Source: Pyrus communis (Eukaryota; Streptophyta; Magnoliopsida; Rosales; Rosaceae). From it: a stretch of DNA of 64,000 nt. Made by a program: the position numbers and the translations under genes. Each line of letters opens with the position of its first letter. Position 1 is the first letter of the stretch. Positions 36,317 to 48,090 of the stretch are shown piece after piece. The notes beneath the pieces are model-generated. The model worked only from the letters and a program-made list of their open reading frames with translations. It was not told the DNA's origin and made no database searches. The DNA is taken from NCBI RefSeq assembly GCF_963583255.1, contig NC_084806.1, positions 26,074,735 through 26,138,734 on the forward strand. The letters are read 5' to 3'.

Positions 36317-37296
36317 TCTCTGAAGATGTCGCGAAGAAAAATAACAAAATAAATTAAGATTATAATGTATTTACTGTTGTACCCTATGTCATATCTTGAA
36401 AATTTAATCTCAACAATTTTTTGTTAAAGTCTGATCAAATGATCAAATCGGATTTTAGATTTGGGGACTGAGAGTTTGACAAGATGATTAATGAAATGAG
36501 AAATGGATTTATCTGTTAAATGGGTTAACAAAATAGAGTAAAGAGGAAACATTACATACAAACATTATTATTGCTTCCATGTATCAAATGCATTGTTGTA
36601 TTTGAGCTCACCCGTTCATCCCTAATGAATATTTAACAGGTGAATCTTGAATAGGTAGTCGACTGTCACGGGAAGTGTAGAGAAAGTTTTGCAATGTAAA
36701 TTAAGAGATGTTTATTTTCTTGTTACTTTTTTTTTATTCGTGCAACTGGCACGAGGTTTAATTTTTCGTTGACCTCGAATTCGAGGCGTGACAATAATAC
36801 AGGTTATATAACATCATGCAACATGATGCTTATTTTAAATTGTCTTTTGTTTTTTTTTTTTTTTTTTTTTTGACAAATGATGAATTTTTTAGATTAGGGA
36901 GTCAACATGATTGGTGTCAAGGCAATACTCATTTCTATCATTGTGGTAAATGACCACTTACAATTCATATTTTAAATTGTCAATAACAACTATTTTTCTA
37001 TATTATACGTTTGCATATAAAATCTCAAGGTCGCCGCAATCATGTGTTGTCAATGCGTTGCAACCAGTAAAGTCTAGATTTAGTCTCGTTGTACCCAAAA
37101 TGTTTTTTATTTTTTTATTTATCCAATGGAGAATCTTTCAATCAAAATAAGAGAACAAAGAAACCCCTCCAAAATTTACTTTAAGAAAAACAATTTTTGA
37201 CCCAAAAAAAAAAAAAAAAGAAAAAAAAAAGAATAAATCAATGACAGATGACAACCATATTTGACGAAATCATAGGTGGATAACTTTAGGCAAATG
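36317..37296. other. Intergenic sequence with homopolymers
   Basis: It contains a T run at about 36849-36870 and A-rich tracts near 37205-37230. No gene was found. Confidence 0.35.
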
Positions 37297-37307
37297 CAGT
37301 GGTCTAA

Positions 37308-38281
37308 GGGAGCGTTTGTTGCGCGGGACTATCTCGGATTGGATTAGCTTTAAGGACTAAGCTGGACTGGCTTAGACTAGACTAAATTGGACTAACTTAG
37401 TGAAGCGTTTGGTGCAGTATTGGACTAAGAAGCTGGATAATCACAAATTCTAATATTATATTATTTAATATATAAATTATTAATATTTTATTATGATCTT
37501 ATCTTTTTCTCCATCTTTTCCTACCATTTCCGTCCCACTCTTTTCCTCTTCTCTCATCGTCCCACCCTCTTCCTCTTTTTTTCCTTTTAGACCTCTCAAT
37601 TCATGTCTTTTTCTCATTCCTGGTCAAACTCCTTATTGATTCCAGTGTCTATTTCTCTGTCCTCCCTCCCTCTCTAGCTATGCGTTGTTCGAACGGAACT
37701 TCACGGCTCCAATTTTCCCGACGAGTTGCAGGTTTCCTGATGTGTTTTCCGACCAACCATCATTAAATTGGATGAAGTTAGCACTGCCAAAAAATTCATC
37801 ACCATCCCTGGACCGAGATCTTAGCTTTGAATGCTCGAATCTGTCATGGATTTGAAGAAGCCCAAACAGGCCGAGACTTCCAGGCCATTTTCCGGCCACA
37901 TTCGACCACATTTTGGCCTCGATTCAGGTAAAATCGTAATCTTGTCACTCCTAGCTTCAATTTGGTATATTTTATATGAAAGTTGGTTGTGAAATGGATC
38001 TGAAAGAGAGTCGGAAAGTTAATGATTGATCTAGGTGACCGGAGATGACGAGGAGTCTGTCGGGAGTGGTCGTTGAGCATGACGAGGACGAGAAAGAGTG
38101 GATAGTCTTAGCTAGTCGCATGGGTATTGGGGGGTCTCACTAAGACCTCTTAGTGAAGGGTTTTGTCCATGCTAGTCCCCTTTAGTCTCATTAATGTTAG
38201 TCCCAGCATGGAACAAACACAGTACTGGACTAATAGCTAGTCCAGTCCAGTCCAACTTAGTGAGGGCAAACAAACGCCCCC
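37308..38281. mobile_element. PIF/Harbinger-type MITE
   Basis: The 974-bp element has terminal inverted repeats GGGAGCGTTTGTT (left) and GGGGGCGTTTGTTTGC (right, read inward). It is flanked by the 3-bp duplication TAA (37305-37307 and 38282-38284), the pattern of PIF/Harbinger insertions. The inner ends carry GGACTA/CTGGACT motifs in inverted orientation. Removing it rejoins the hAT left terminus. No transposase is visible. Confidence 0.85.
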
Positions 38282-38473
38282 TAAAAGTCCTCACCTAGCG
38301 TCGCTTAGGCCTTGCCTAGACGTTAAATGGCTGGCCACCACCACGATTAATTTCTAGGCATATAAAAGAAATAAAAAGGGCGCCTAGATCTGCCTAGACA
38401 CTCGTCTAAACCGCCAAAGTGGCAATTCTCACTTAGACAAAAAATAGATAAATTATATTTGGCATTTTGTATT

Positions 38474-39297
38474 GGGTAAATTACATTTTCATACCTCAGG
38501 TTTGGGGCCTATTTCAATTCCTTACAACATCTTCAAAACATTTCACTTTCATGCCTTAAGTACTAATTTATTTCAAAATAATATCTTCGTTACATTTTCC
38601 ATCCATTGATCCGTTAAGTGCTGATGTGGCTGCCACATATATGCCACGTGGCTGCCAAATGTCTGCCACGTGGCAAAAAAAAAAAAAATTTAATTAAAAA
38701 AAAAAAAGTTAGAAAACTAGATCCCATCACCCCACCACCACCCACCCCTCATCCCCCCCCCCCCCCCGGGCGCCGAAACCCCCCATATGTAAACCTTCAA
38801 CCGAAAAAAAAAAAATTAAATAGAAAACCCAGATCCCGCACACCCTCCTCCCCAGATCCCGTCAAACACCCCTCGGGTGTCGGAGCCTAATCATCTTCCA
38901 TCCGTTGTCGCATCCATCCTCCACTCCTCCGCACCCATCCTCCACCTCTTCTGCGCACCCATCTTCCCATCTTCCCCCTTCCAACCTTAGCCCAACCTGC
39001 AACCCAGAAAGAAGAAAAAGAAAAAAAACCCAGCGCACCCACCCTCCACACCCACCCTCGCACGCACCCTCTTCCCTCCTCTACACACCCCACTCCTTAA
39101 ATCCACAGTCATTGGGGAAGACGAGATCTGGGTTGTATGGAAATGGGCAGTTTTTTTTTTCTTTTCTTTTCTGGGTTTTTTGTTTTTTTTTTTTTTTTCT
39201 GGGTTGCAGGTAGTGGGTGTGGAGGAGGAGGTGGAGGGTGGGTGCACAGTGGGTTTGGGGAAGACGGGAGGGGGAGGAAGATGGAAGATGAAAGATG

Positions 39298-39330
<33 letters not shown>

Positions 39331-39700
39331 CCCTCTCCTCTTCTTCTTATGGGTTGCAGGTTGGGTTGGCGGGGGGGGGCGGTAGGGAGGGATGGGGGTT
39401 GCGGGTTTAGCTTTTGTTTTTGGTTTTTTTTTTTTTTTTTTTTTTTTTTAGAAGATTTAGGTTTTTTTTTAAGAAAAAAAAAAAAATTATTTTTTTTTGG
39501 CCACGTGGCAGACATTTGGCAGCCACGTGACATATATGTGGCAGCCACGTTAGCATTTAATGGATCAATGGATGGAAAATGTAATAGAGGTATTATTTTG
39601 AAATAAAATAGTACTTAAGGTATGAAAGTGAAATGTTTGGAAGATGTTGTAAGGAATTGAAATAGGCCCCAAACCTGAGGTATGAAAATGTAATTTACCC
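38474..39700. mobile_element. Long-TIR Mutator-like non-autonomous element
   Basis: Inverted arms of about 200 bp start GGGTAAATTACATTTTCATA at 38474 and end with the complement at 39700. The arms include CCTCAGGTTTGGGGCC and end near GCCACGTGGC. The interior is low-complexity sequence with C runs, T runs and GGGTTGCAGG repeats. The flanking 9-mers TTTTGTATT and ATTTATATT match at seven of nine positions, compatible with a decayed 9-bp Mutator-type duplication. The open frames inside are homopolymer artefacts. Confidence 0.8.
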
Positions 39701-40015
39701 ATTTATATTTTTCAATAAATTGTAAAATACTTGTTTGATACTTAGATGAACACTTATTATACATTTGTCCTCATGTTTTCAATATGTTCCAGCAATTTAT
39801 AATTATGTCATTTTATTTTGCAATTTATGTATCTTGATACAATTATGTATTTTTTTTTTTTAGTGTAAGTAGACATTTATATATATATATATATATATGT
39901 TATATAATAAATTTAACTAAAATTAAGAAAAAAAAAATGCCTAAGCCCTGCCTAGAAACCTAGGTGCTAGGCCATGCTACCGCCCGACTAGCCTTTAATG
40001 CTTTTTAAAACCTTG

Positions 40016-40999
40016 GGGCATCTTACATGATGGCCTAAACCAATGTGATAGAGTACTGATATTAGAGAAAGGTTATATTACATTGTAATTCCAATTAAAT
40101 AAGTATTGATGGTCATGACATACTACTTGGCATCATTCGTGATTTGTGAGAATTAGAGTTTGCCTTAATTCACTAATCTATTGAGAATAAAAAAATTATC
40201 GTCCATTGCCTTGCTAATTAAAATATGATGGATTATACACCCATTTGAGAAATAGATTGAAGAAAAGAAATTAACAAGGATTGTTACAATCCGTCTCTAA
40301 TTTTCTATGTTAAGTAGTTCCTATTCAGTCACTGATTTCGACGAATCTTTATATCAAAATCGAAGCCCTCGTCGAGCCCACGACGTTTGTCACCTCGATA
40401 CCCCCCAGAAACAACCAAACAAGGAAGAAGTTCATAGCTTTGTTCACAGGGAGACTCATCAGTGTTCATTCACAAGAGGTTCGTAGCTTTGTTCGCACAA
40501 ACAACTAAAAAAAAACCTATAAAGAGCAGAAGGAAACAAAAACTAGGAAAAATCAAAAGACGTACCTTCTGCATTCTCTCTCCAGATTCCTTTGCCTACA
40601 AAATGCCAGAGCACAATCGGTCTGTAAATGAAGCTGAACAAAGTATGTATGCTTTTTGTTTTCCCTTTTCAAGTAAAACCGATCAACAGGAAGTTGAAAT
40701 TGGAAGAAAATGAAATCAAGAGACAAGAAAACAACGAAATTGATAGAACGAAATGTTTTTGTTTTATTTTCTGGTTTTCAGTTTCAAGTTTTTCTCTTTT
40801 AGAAGTAAATCAAAGTAGATTAATTAAGAAAAAGAAGGTTCTGTGATGAAGAAACTAAACAATACAGGCATGTGTAATTTGAAATGGAGTAAATAATGAA
40901 AACGGAAGAACTTTCTTAGCAGAAGATTATGAGACGAATGCATGAGAGAGACAACGTAGTACGACAGAGAATCCCAACGTAGTATGTAATTGGAAAAGA
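40016..40999. other. Intergenic sequence, no gene seen
   Basis: AT-rich, with several A- and T-rich short frames. I see no domain, RNA gene or bounded element. Confidence 0.35.
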
Positions 41000-41215
41000 C
41001 GAAAGTGGGGACTAATTCGGGCATTCGATTCCTTGGGCAATTGTGAAAAAGACTAATGTGAGGACTTAATCTGGCATTCGATTCCTCAACGGAATTGTAA
41101 AAAAAGATAATGTGAGAACTTATTCTGGCATTCGATTCCTTTATGGAATTGTAAAAAAGACTACTGTGAGGACTTGTTCTGGCATTTGGTTCGACGGAAT
41201 TAATTGTACTGGCTG
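41000..41215. repeat. 54-bp tandem repeat, about four copies
   Basis: Units contain GGCATTCGATTCC..GGAATTGTAAAAAAGA..ATGTGAGGACTTA. The GCATTCG/GCATTTG motif occurs near 41022, 41075, 41129 and 41183, a spacing of 53-54 bp. No open frame is maintained. Confidence 0.8.
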
Positions 41216-41905
41216 TATTAGCTAGGTAAGAAAATGGCTGTATTAGTTGACGTCATTAGTTAGCACTTTGGCGTGGGAATCTACACCAACAAAGTAACAA
41301 TATTTTTTGTATTATAACATTAATAGGGTGAATGTTCTGCATGAAGAAAACCTCGCATTAAGACTATAGAGGTGCCAAAACTAAATTTTGTGACACCGAG
41401 TACAATATTTAGCTTCCTAAATAGTTCCTTTTTCCCAATTCTGTGGTACTAAGATTTAATCTTTTGTTGCTCCTCGAGTTCCATTTGCTTCAAAACGAAT
41501 TTCAACTTTTTTCTTCTTATAGATCCCCGCCATGTCCTCATCGCTATGTTGAACTAATAGTTCAACCTAGGAAACATATTGGGCAACATTTGGACCTTGT
41601 ATCTATTGTGAACTAAACCAAAAAAAACAATCAAGCAATAAACAAATCACAAAACAATTTCAGAATTCCTTTAATATAGGAGTACCTCTAACAACGGAAG
41701 CTTTATTGATTACCAATGAATACAAGAGAACTCACAAACACACAATGTTCTCTCGTATACAAACTAATGCCTCTCAAACTTTTCTCCCATAAATCCCAAC
41801 CAAACTAGGAAAAATACATACTAATATCTTGCGTCGAAGATATCCAATCCTTCTTTGATTCCTATTTTAGTTTAGGCATGTTGATTTAATGCCAAATCTA
41901 ACAAT
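41216..41905. other. Spacer and probable 3' LTR of a decayed Copia element
   Basis: On the - strand, the purine-rich CCAAGGTGGAGAT at about 41904-41916 is followed by TGTTAGATTTGG, the expected PPT/LTR junction just after the end of Copia RNase H. The LTR would extend downward from 41903. Its other end was not found. Confidence 0.45.
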
Positions 41906-41908
41906 CTC

Positions 41909-44560
41909 CACCTTGGCATGAAATCTATACGAGGCATCCAACAACAGGTTCCATTGCTCCACCATATCGTAAGATCAAACTGGCTTCAAATGCACCAAAT
42001 CCAAGTAGTACTCGAACTTGATTGCATTAACCATCTTTGTCAACATGTCAGCTGGATTATCTTTTGTAGCAACCTTCTTGAGATGAATCTCACCTTCAGC
42101 TACTACTTCTCTCACAAAATGGTATCGTACATCAATGTTCTTAGTCCTAGCATGATATACCTGATATCTGGCCAACAAATGGCACTTTGCCTGTCATAAT
42201 ATACATCCAACTTGTGTTGTTCCACACCTAAGTCTCCTAACAACCCCATAGTCCATATTGCTTCTTTGATAGCTTCAGCAATCGCCATGTATTCTGCTTC
42301 TGTGGTTGATAGTGCCACCGTTGGTTATAGTATTGATCTCCGACATTAGGACCCTTTGCCATAGTAAACAAGTACCTTGTCGTTGATATCCTCTTGTCAA
42401 AATCACCAGAAAAATATGAGTCCACATATCCAACTGAGAACTTATCAATTCCTTCATCACTTCTTTCAAAACAAATACCTTTGTCCGTCATTCCCCGTAA
42501 ATACCTTAGTATCCACTTAGTAGCATTCTAATGCTCTCTTCCAAGATTATGTATGAACTACTAACAATTCTAGCTACGTGTGTAATAGCAGGATGAGTAC
42601 AAACCATCACATACATTAATCCTCTAATCAAATTAGCATATGGAAACCTTCCATCTTCATCTTTCCTTCATCAATTTTGGGACATTGTTAATTGCTCAAC
42701 TTGAAGTGAGCACCAAGGGAGTTCCCACTGGCTTTGTGTTTTTTGTTACTCCAAACCTTTGTTACGACTTCTAAAGGTACTACTTCAGAGACAAACACAC
42801 CAAACCTTTCTATTTATCCCTTGTGATCTCCATTCCCAATATTTTCTTGGCTTCATTGAGATCCTTCATTTCGAACTCCCTTATCATTTGTTCCTTCAAC
42901 TTTTCTATCTCTGGAATATTGCTTGAGGCTATGAGCATGTCATCCACATAGATTGACAAGTACACAAACAAACCATCTTTCAACTTCTTGTGATAAACAC
43001 AGTGATTATAGTGACTTCTTGTATAGTCTTGACACTTCATAAACTTGTCAAATCTTTAATGCCACTGCCTGGGTGACTGCTTCAAACCATACAGAGATTT
43101 TTCTGAGCTTACAAACCAATCTTTGTTTTACCTTTCTCATTGTCCATTGCATCATGTTATCTACTCTCTTCTTCACTATTTGCTATTTCTTCAAAATTAG
43201 TGGGAATTTCAGCCTTAATTACTGGTAATGCATATGCCATGCATGCCATGCAATCCTTGTATCTCGCAAGTAAGGATATTTCTCTTTTTCCTTTCCTTTT
43301 GGCTATGCAATCACCTTCTATCTTTAAATTCTTTTGTTTCTTCTTCATGATCACTTTCTTCATGTTCAAGTTAATCACCTTGTCTTTCTTCTTCCACAAC
43401 TTCCTCACTTGGTTGTGAATTCACGATTACTTGTTCCTCAAGCTCTACTATCTAAACATCTTCCTTCATCGAATGTCACATCTCTGCCCACTATAATCTT
43501 GTTCAACTCGGAACATCAACCTCGGAAGCCTTTCACACCACCATTGAATCTCATAAAGATAGATTTCTTGGCTCGTGGATCCAATTTGTTTTCCTTCACG
43601 TGAAAGTAAGCATTGCATCCAAATGCTCGTAGCTTATCGTAGTCCTTAGCTAGTTCTCCAGACCACACTTCAATGGGTGTTTTTCGTCCAATGTTGTTAA
43701 TGGTAAATGATTAAGTACATGACATGCATAGCTTAAAGCTTATGCCCAAAACTTTTGGCAGTTTAGCTTGAGATAGCATGCAATTAACTTTCTCTAGCAA
43801 GGTCCCATTTAGTCTTTCTAGAATCCCATTCTACTGTGGGTATGTCAAGCACTGAAATGTTGAGTGATCTCTTCCTTTTTACACACCTTAAAGAAAGGAT
43901 CAGAGGTATATTCCCCTTCATGGTCACTTCTTAATGTCTTAATTTCCTTTCCAGTCTTGTTCTCCACTATGTTCTTCCATTCTAGGAAGATGTCAAGAAC
44001 CTCATCCTTTCGTTTCATCATATATATATATATATATATATATCCATAATCTGTGAGAGTAGTCATCAATGAAAGATACAAACCATCTATTTCCACCTTA
44101 AGAAGCATTCTTTGTAGGCCCCCAAACATCATAGTGAACATAGTCTAAAATTCATTTCGTTTGATTAACTGTTGAGCCAAATTTCACCTTTCTTTGTTTG
44201 CGAAGAACACAATGCTCATAAAACTTTACCTTTCCAGTTTTTGCTCTTTTAAAGCACCATTGCTTGATCAATCCTTGCAATGCTTTTTCTCTTAATGTCC
44301 CAACCTCATGTGCCATAATACAGACAAGTCACCTTTATCACTTTGCACTTCATCAACTACCATATCCACTCCATTCTCCAAAGGTTTTCCTTCTCGTAGC
44401 ATATAAAGCAAGGCATCTTGAGGCCCTTTCATTATGACAAGTGCTCCTTTAGCAGCTTTGAGCATGTTATTATCAAGTAAAACTTGTAGCCTTGAAAACT
44501 CATTTTCCTCATGTATAGTCGGCCTTCTTTTCACATTGGGTTTGTGACATTTAAGTTGAG
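41909..44560 (-). pseudogene. Decayed Ty1/Copia pol, 5' truncated
   Basis: Ordered fragments on the - strand are a GAG pre-integrase-like piece ending SVLWHMRLGH (44292-44534); integrase core pieces with KEIKTLRSDHEGEYTS (43845-44141); RT with IYVDDMLIAS (42810-43040); RNase H with ALSTTEAEYMAIAEA (42112-42318); and the C-terminal NIDVRYHFVREV and NPADMLTK (41975-42178). Frameshifts and stops separate every piece. Gag and a 5' LTR were not found above 44560. This copy is much older than the Copia element at 11.5-16.9 kb and belongs to a different family. Confidence 0.8.
44020..44043. repeat. (AT)n microsatellite
   Basis: A perfect AT run of about 24 bases lies inside the integrase remnant of the decayed Copia element and disrupts its frame. 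Confidence 0.9.
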
Positions 44561-44955
44561 TTGTCCCACAATCTTAGCTTAATGGGCCTAATGGACCGAG
44601 ACCCATTGGGCTGTGAAACCCGAAACTAATTTAAAGCTCAACTTGACCTTTTTCATTTGATTAACTTAGTAATTAAACTCAACCATATTCTATTAAGCAG
44701 TTTAATTGTAATAAGGGTTTATATCACAAATAGTCCCCAAAATTGACCCATCCCATCAAGATGGTCCTTCAAATTGAAAATCGATCAATATAGTCCCTGA
44801 AAATGGATGTCACAAATCAATGTGGTCCTTCCATTAGAAATTTGTCAAAAAATTTTGTTATATGATGATGTGGAACATAACTGGGTGGTCCCACAAATTT
44901 AATTAAATATTGTTATAAGAATTAAAAAAAATTAAATAATAAAAAAACATATTTT
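44561..44955. other. Spacer with a possible DNA-transposon terminus
   Basis: Sequence such as ATAGTCCCCAAAATTGACCC and ATATAGTCCCTGAAAATGG looks like a subterminal region of a dispersed DNA element, but no inverted partner was found in the window. Confidence 0.25.
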
Positions 44956-46308
44956 TTATATACTTAAATCTGAGTGCCATGCGCTGCACATATTCCATGT
45001 GCCATGCAACAGTCGTCTCTCATCCCCTGCAACTATGGCAGCAGCATACCCGATCGCCTCAGCTTCAGCTTTCTTTGAGGCAGTAATCTTGAAGACCCCC
45101 TTTTGTGACTTAGGTCTAGGGGTTGGCCTCACTCGGTGTTTACGAGCTCTTTTGTGAAACAAAATGTCATCTACGGGAACTAACATGGATGCTTTCCCTT
45201 TCTTGGTGCTAGTCCCCCTTTTCTTGCTCACTTTCTCCACTGAACAAGAAAAACCAAAGTAAAGAATACAACTTTGTAAAAGAAAGAGGGGGCAAAATGA
45301 AGGATACAACTTACTTGCTCGTCTTTGGCACTTCAACACTAGGGGCTGGAAACCGTACTTTTGAAACAAAGGCCATAGCTTGCCCAAATGTCTATCCTCC
45401 TTAGGCACTTTTAACACTTTCTCTACATCAGCCAGCTCCTGTCCAGACAATTTGATGTTGCCTCGCGTCACTGCATGAAGGAAAATGTCATACGCAAGAA
45501 GAAATCACAACAAATAGCAAACAATGCGAACAATGGATACATTACAACCTACAGTCTGGAAGTGAGTAAGAACACGTCGCTCAGGCGTGACACCTCTAAC
45601 ATGCTCCCAATCATTATAAAGAAAGCACCAACAATTTTTCCAAGTGCAGTACGCCGTTTTCTTACCAAAGACAATATGCTCTCTCTCACTCCGACATGCA
45701 CACTTGGCATACCCAGGGCATGCTTTCACCGGGAGCATCTTATAGCAGTAGTGCCACTGATGGAAGGAAGGATCACCTAACCCACATTCCATCTAAATAA
45801 TATAAAACCCAATCAAGGTATCCCAAAAACCAGGATTGAGTTGCCCATGCGCATATCCAATGAAAGATAGCATCCGTTGCAACCAAGGGTGCAAAGGCAA
45901 CTTCACCCTTAAGGTCAATAATATTTGGGTATAGAACGTAACATGACCCTTGGGCGGTTCATATGTCAATTATTCATGATGTACCAAACGCATTCCTACA
46001 CTGCGGGGGATACTACATGACTGCCTTAGGGCCTCAAGTTGCCCTTCGCTATCTAACAAGTTTTTCTCTAAAAGGTCCGCTGTGAACTCAAAGCGAAATA
46101 TGGGTATGGCGTCAAAAACAACCCATTCACCCATTGACATGAAGGAGGAAGAACCAATATTGGCTAAGGTTTGACAATTGCAAAAATCATCCAACGTTTC
46201 TTTGGTACAAGACTCCAACAAAGGCCCTAAAGACTCCAACATTGCAAGCTCAAACCTAGAGCTAGAGCTAGGGGAGCCCTCATCACTAGGACTTCCAGAC
46301 TCTGACAT
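44956..46308 (-). pseudogene. Retroelement-associated ORF, gypsy-type transposase-domain-like, spliced and broken
   Basis: The ATG at 46308 begins MSESGSPSDEGSPSSSSRFE. The frame continues to about 45505 through RSVGMRLVHHE, PLHPWLQRMLSFIGYAHGQ and GDPSFHQWHYCYKM. In-frame stops lie at 45970-45972 and 45793-45795. Apparent further exons, 45471-45320 (KLSGQELADVEKVLKVPKED) and 45240-44956 (a Lys/Arg-rich tail), complete the product. The segment resembles the putative gypsy-type transposon domain of plant retroelement ORFs; that assignment is from memory. The stops make it a pseudogene. Confidence 0.5.
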
Positions 46309-46790
46309 CTACAACAAACAAAACAAACTATATCACTACATGAAAGATCGAAACATAAGGAAGTCCCTAAGGCATGAAGAAAAGCTCAACAAGTTCATCA
46401 TGTTCTTAACCAAATACATGAACACTCAAACAATTCAACAAGAATGAAAGCATGCGATCTAGTGAAGAAGACTACCAACCTGAAGATAGTGCAAAGCAAT
46501 GCCGGAATCCCTCTCAACTAGAGAACACTCTGTCTTCCAAAATTACTACAAAATGAACAAATGAAAGCAAGGTAAAGAGTGGAGACTTATCCTTCTTATA
46601 TAAGTTCAACAGGACCAAAGAAATTCAAATTTCAAATTCAAACCATGAGAAAGCCCCACATGGAATCTCTTCAAACTTCCACAAGCTAGGGAGTTTCAAA
46701 CTTCAAATTTTCTGTTCCCCCTATTCCAAAAATAAAAAATAAAAAAAAATAAAAAAAAAGGGGTGGGGGGGTGGGTGGGGGGAACACAAC

Positions 46791-47390
46791 AACTTCATCA
46801 ATGGAAGACAACAACAATTCTCAAAAGCTTCACACACTCTTGATCAAGATGGTGTAAAGCAAAATCAATTTATGGTGCCAACAAAAGCTTCAACAAGTGA
46901 AGGGCAACAACAATTCTCAAAAGCTTCACACACTCTTGATCAAGATAATGTGAAGCAAAACCAACTTATGGTGCCAACAAAAGCTTCAACAAGTGAAAGG
47001 CAACAACAAATGTCAAAAGCTTCACACACTCCTGATAAAGATAGTGTGAAGCAAAACCAACTTATGGTGCCAACAAAAGCTTCAACAAGTGAAGGGCAAC
47101 AACAAATGTCAAAAGCCTCACACACTCTTGATCAAGATAGTGTGAAGCAAAACCAACTTATAGTGCCAACAAAAGCTTCAACAAATGAAAGGCAACAACA
47201 AATGTCAAAAGCCTCACACACTCTTGATCAAGATAGTGTGAAGCAAAACCAATTTATGGTGACTAACACAAAAGCTTCACCTACAAAGCTTCAACATCAA
47301 ACAAAACTTCATCAATGGAGAGCAACTACAATTCTCAAAAGCTTCACACACTCTTGATCAAGATAGTGTGAAGCAAAATCAATTTATGGT
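46791..47390. repeat. 96-bp tandem repeat, about six copies
   Basis: The motif CACACACTC recurs near 46831, 46927, 47023, 47119 and 47215 at exactly 96 bp, then at 47345 after an insertion. Units also contain AAAGCTTCAACAAGTGAA and GTGAAGCAAAACCAA. A + strand frame (46872-47357) stays open and repeats a 32-residue period, VPTKASTSE-QQQ-SKASHT. It is Gln/Lys/Ser-rich and may be only a consequence of the 3n unit length. The array lies above the gypsy-type ORF and could be element leader sequence. Confidence 0.9.
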
Positions 47391-47872
47391 GGCCAACAAA
47401 GCTTCAATACAAAAACTTCAACACAAAAGCTTCACCTACAAAGCTTCAACAAAAAAGCTTCACCTACAAAGTTTCAACACAAGAGCTTCACCTACAAAGC
47501 TTCAATACAGAAGTTTCAACTACAAAGCTTCAATACAAAAGTTTCACCTACAAAGTTTCAGCACAAAAGTTTCACCTACAAAGCTTCAACACAAGAGCTT
47601 TACCTACAAAGCTTCAATACAAAAACTTCAACACAAAGGCTTCACCTACAAAGCTTCAACACAAAAGTTTCACCTACAAAGTTTCAACACAAAAGCTTCA
47701 CCTACAAAGCTTCAACACAAGAGCTTCACCTACAAAGCTTCAATACAAAAGCTTCAACACAAAAACTTCACCTACAAAGCTTCAACACAAAAGCTTCACC
47801 TACAAAGCTTCAACACAAAACCTTCACCTACAAAGCTTCAACACAAAACCTTCACCTACAAAACTTCACCCA
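47391..47872. repeat. 28-bp tandem repeat, about 17 copies
   Basis: The unit AAAGCTTCACCTACAAAGCT followed by TCAACACA recurs at 28-bp intervals (for example near 47433, 47461 and 47489). Since 28 is not a multiple of three, the long + frame through it cycles through reading frames, so the open frame is due to the absence of stops, not to selection. It shares the GCTTCA core with the 96-bp array and probably grew from it. Confidence 0.9.
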
Positions 47873-48090
47873 TTAAAAAATAAAAATAAAAATAAAATAA
47901 AATAAAATTTCACAAATTCAAAAAAAATAAAAATAAAAATAAAAAAAAAGAAAAATAAAAAGAAAAATAAAAAAAAAGAAAAGAAAGAAAGAAAGAAATA
48001 AGCATAGGCCTCCCCTTCTTTAGGCCTAACAACTAGGGAGAGAGAAAAGAAAGAAAGAAAGAAAAGAAAGAGAGAAAGAAGAGGGAAAGA
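47873..48090. repeat. A-rich and GAAA low-complexity tract
   Basis: Runs of AAAAATAAAAATA pass into GAAAGAAAGAAA between about 47875 and 48090. Confidence 0.9.

Larger units (their letters stand above)
37297..40015. mobile_element. hAT-type element, host of two nested insertions
   Basis: The left end reads CAGTGGTCTAA at 37297-37307 and, after the nested PIF element is removed, continues AAGTCCTCACCTAGCG. The right end read inward is CAAGGTTTTAAAAAGCATTAAAGG, ending at 40015. Subterminal GCTAGTCGGGCGGT and CTAGGCA/CCTAGG blocks match the element in SYP22 intron 4. The flanking 8-mers (GGCAAATG left, roughly GGCATCTT right) agree only in part, so the target duplication has decayed or the right border is a base or two off. 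No transposase is encoded. Confidence 0.7.

Noticed and set aside
39081..39606. Several long overlapping ORFs on both strands
   Set aside because: They are translations of T, A, C and G homopolymers in the middle of the Mutator-like element.
46791..47872. CRISPR-like array
   Set aside because: Units are contiguous tandem repeats without unique spacers, in a plant genome.
47368..47883. 171-codon + strand ORF with repeating K/Q/S/F peptides
   Set aside because: The 28-bp unit is not a multiple of three and merely lacks stops; no sign of frame-specific selection.
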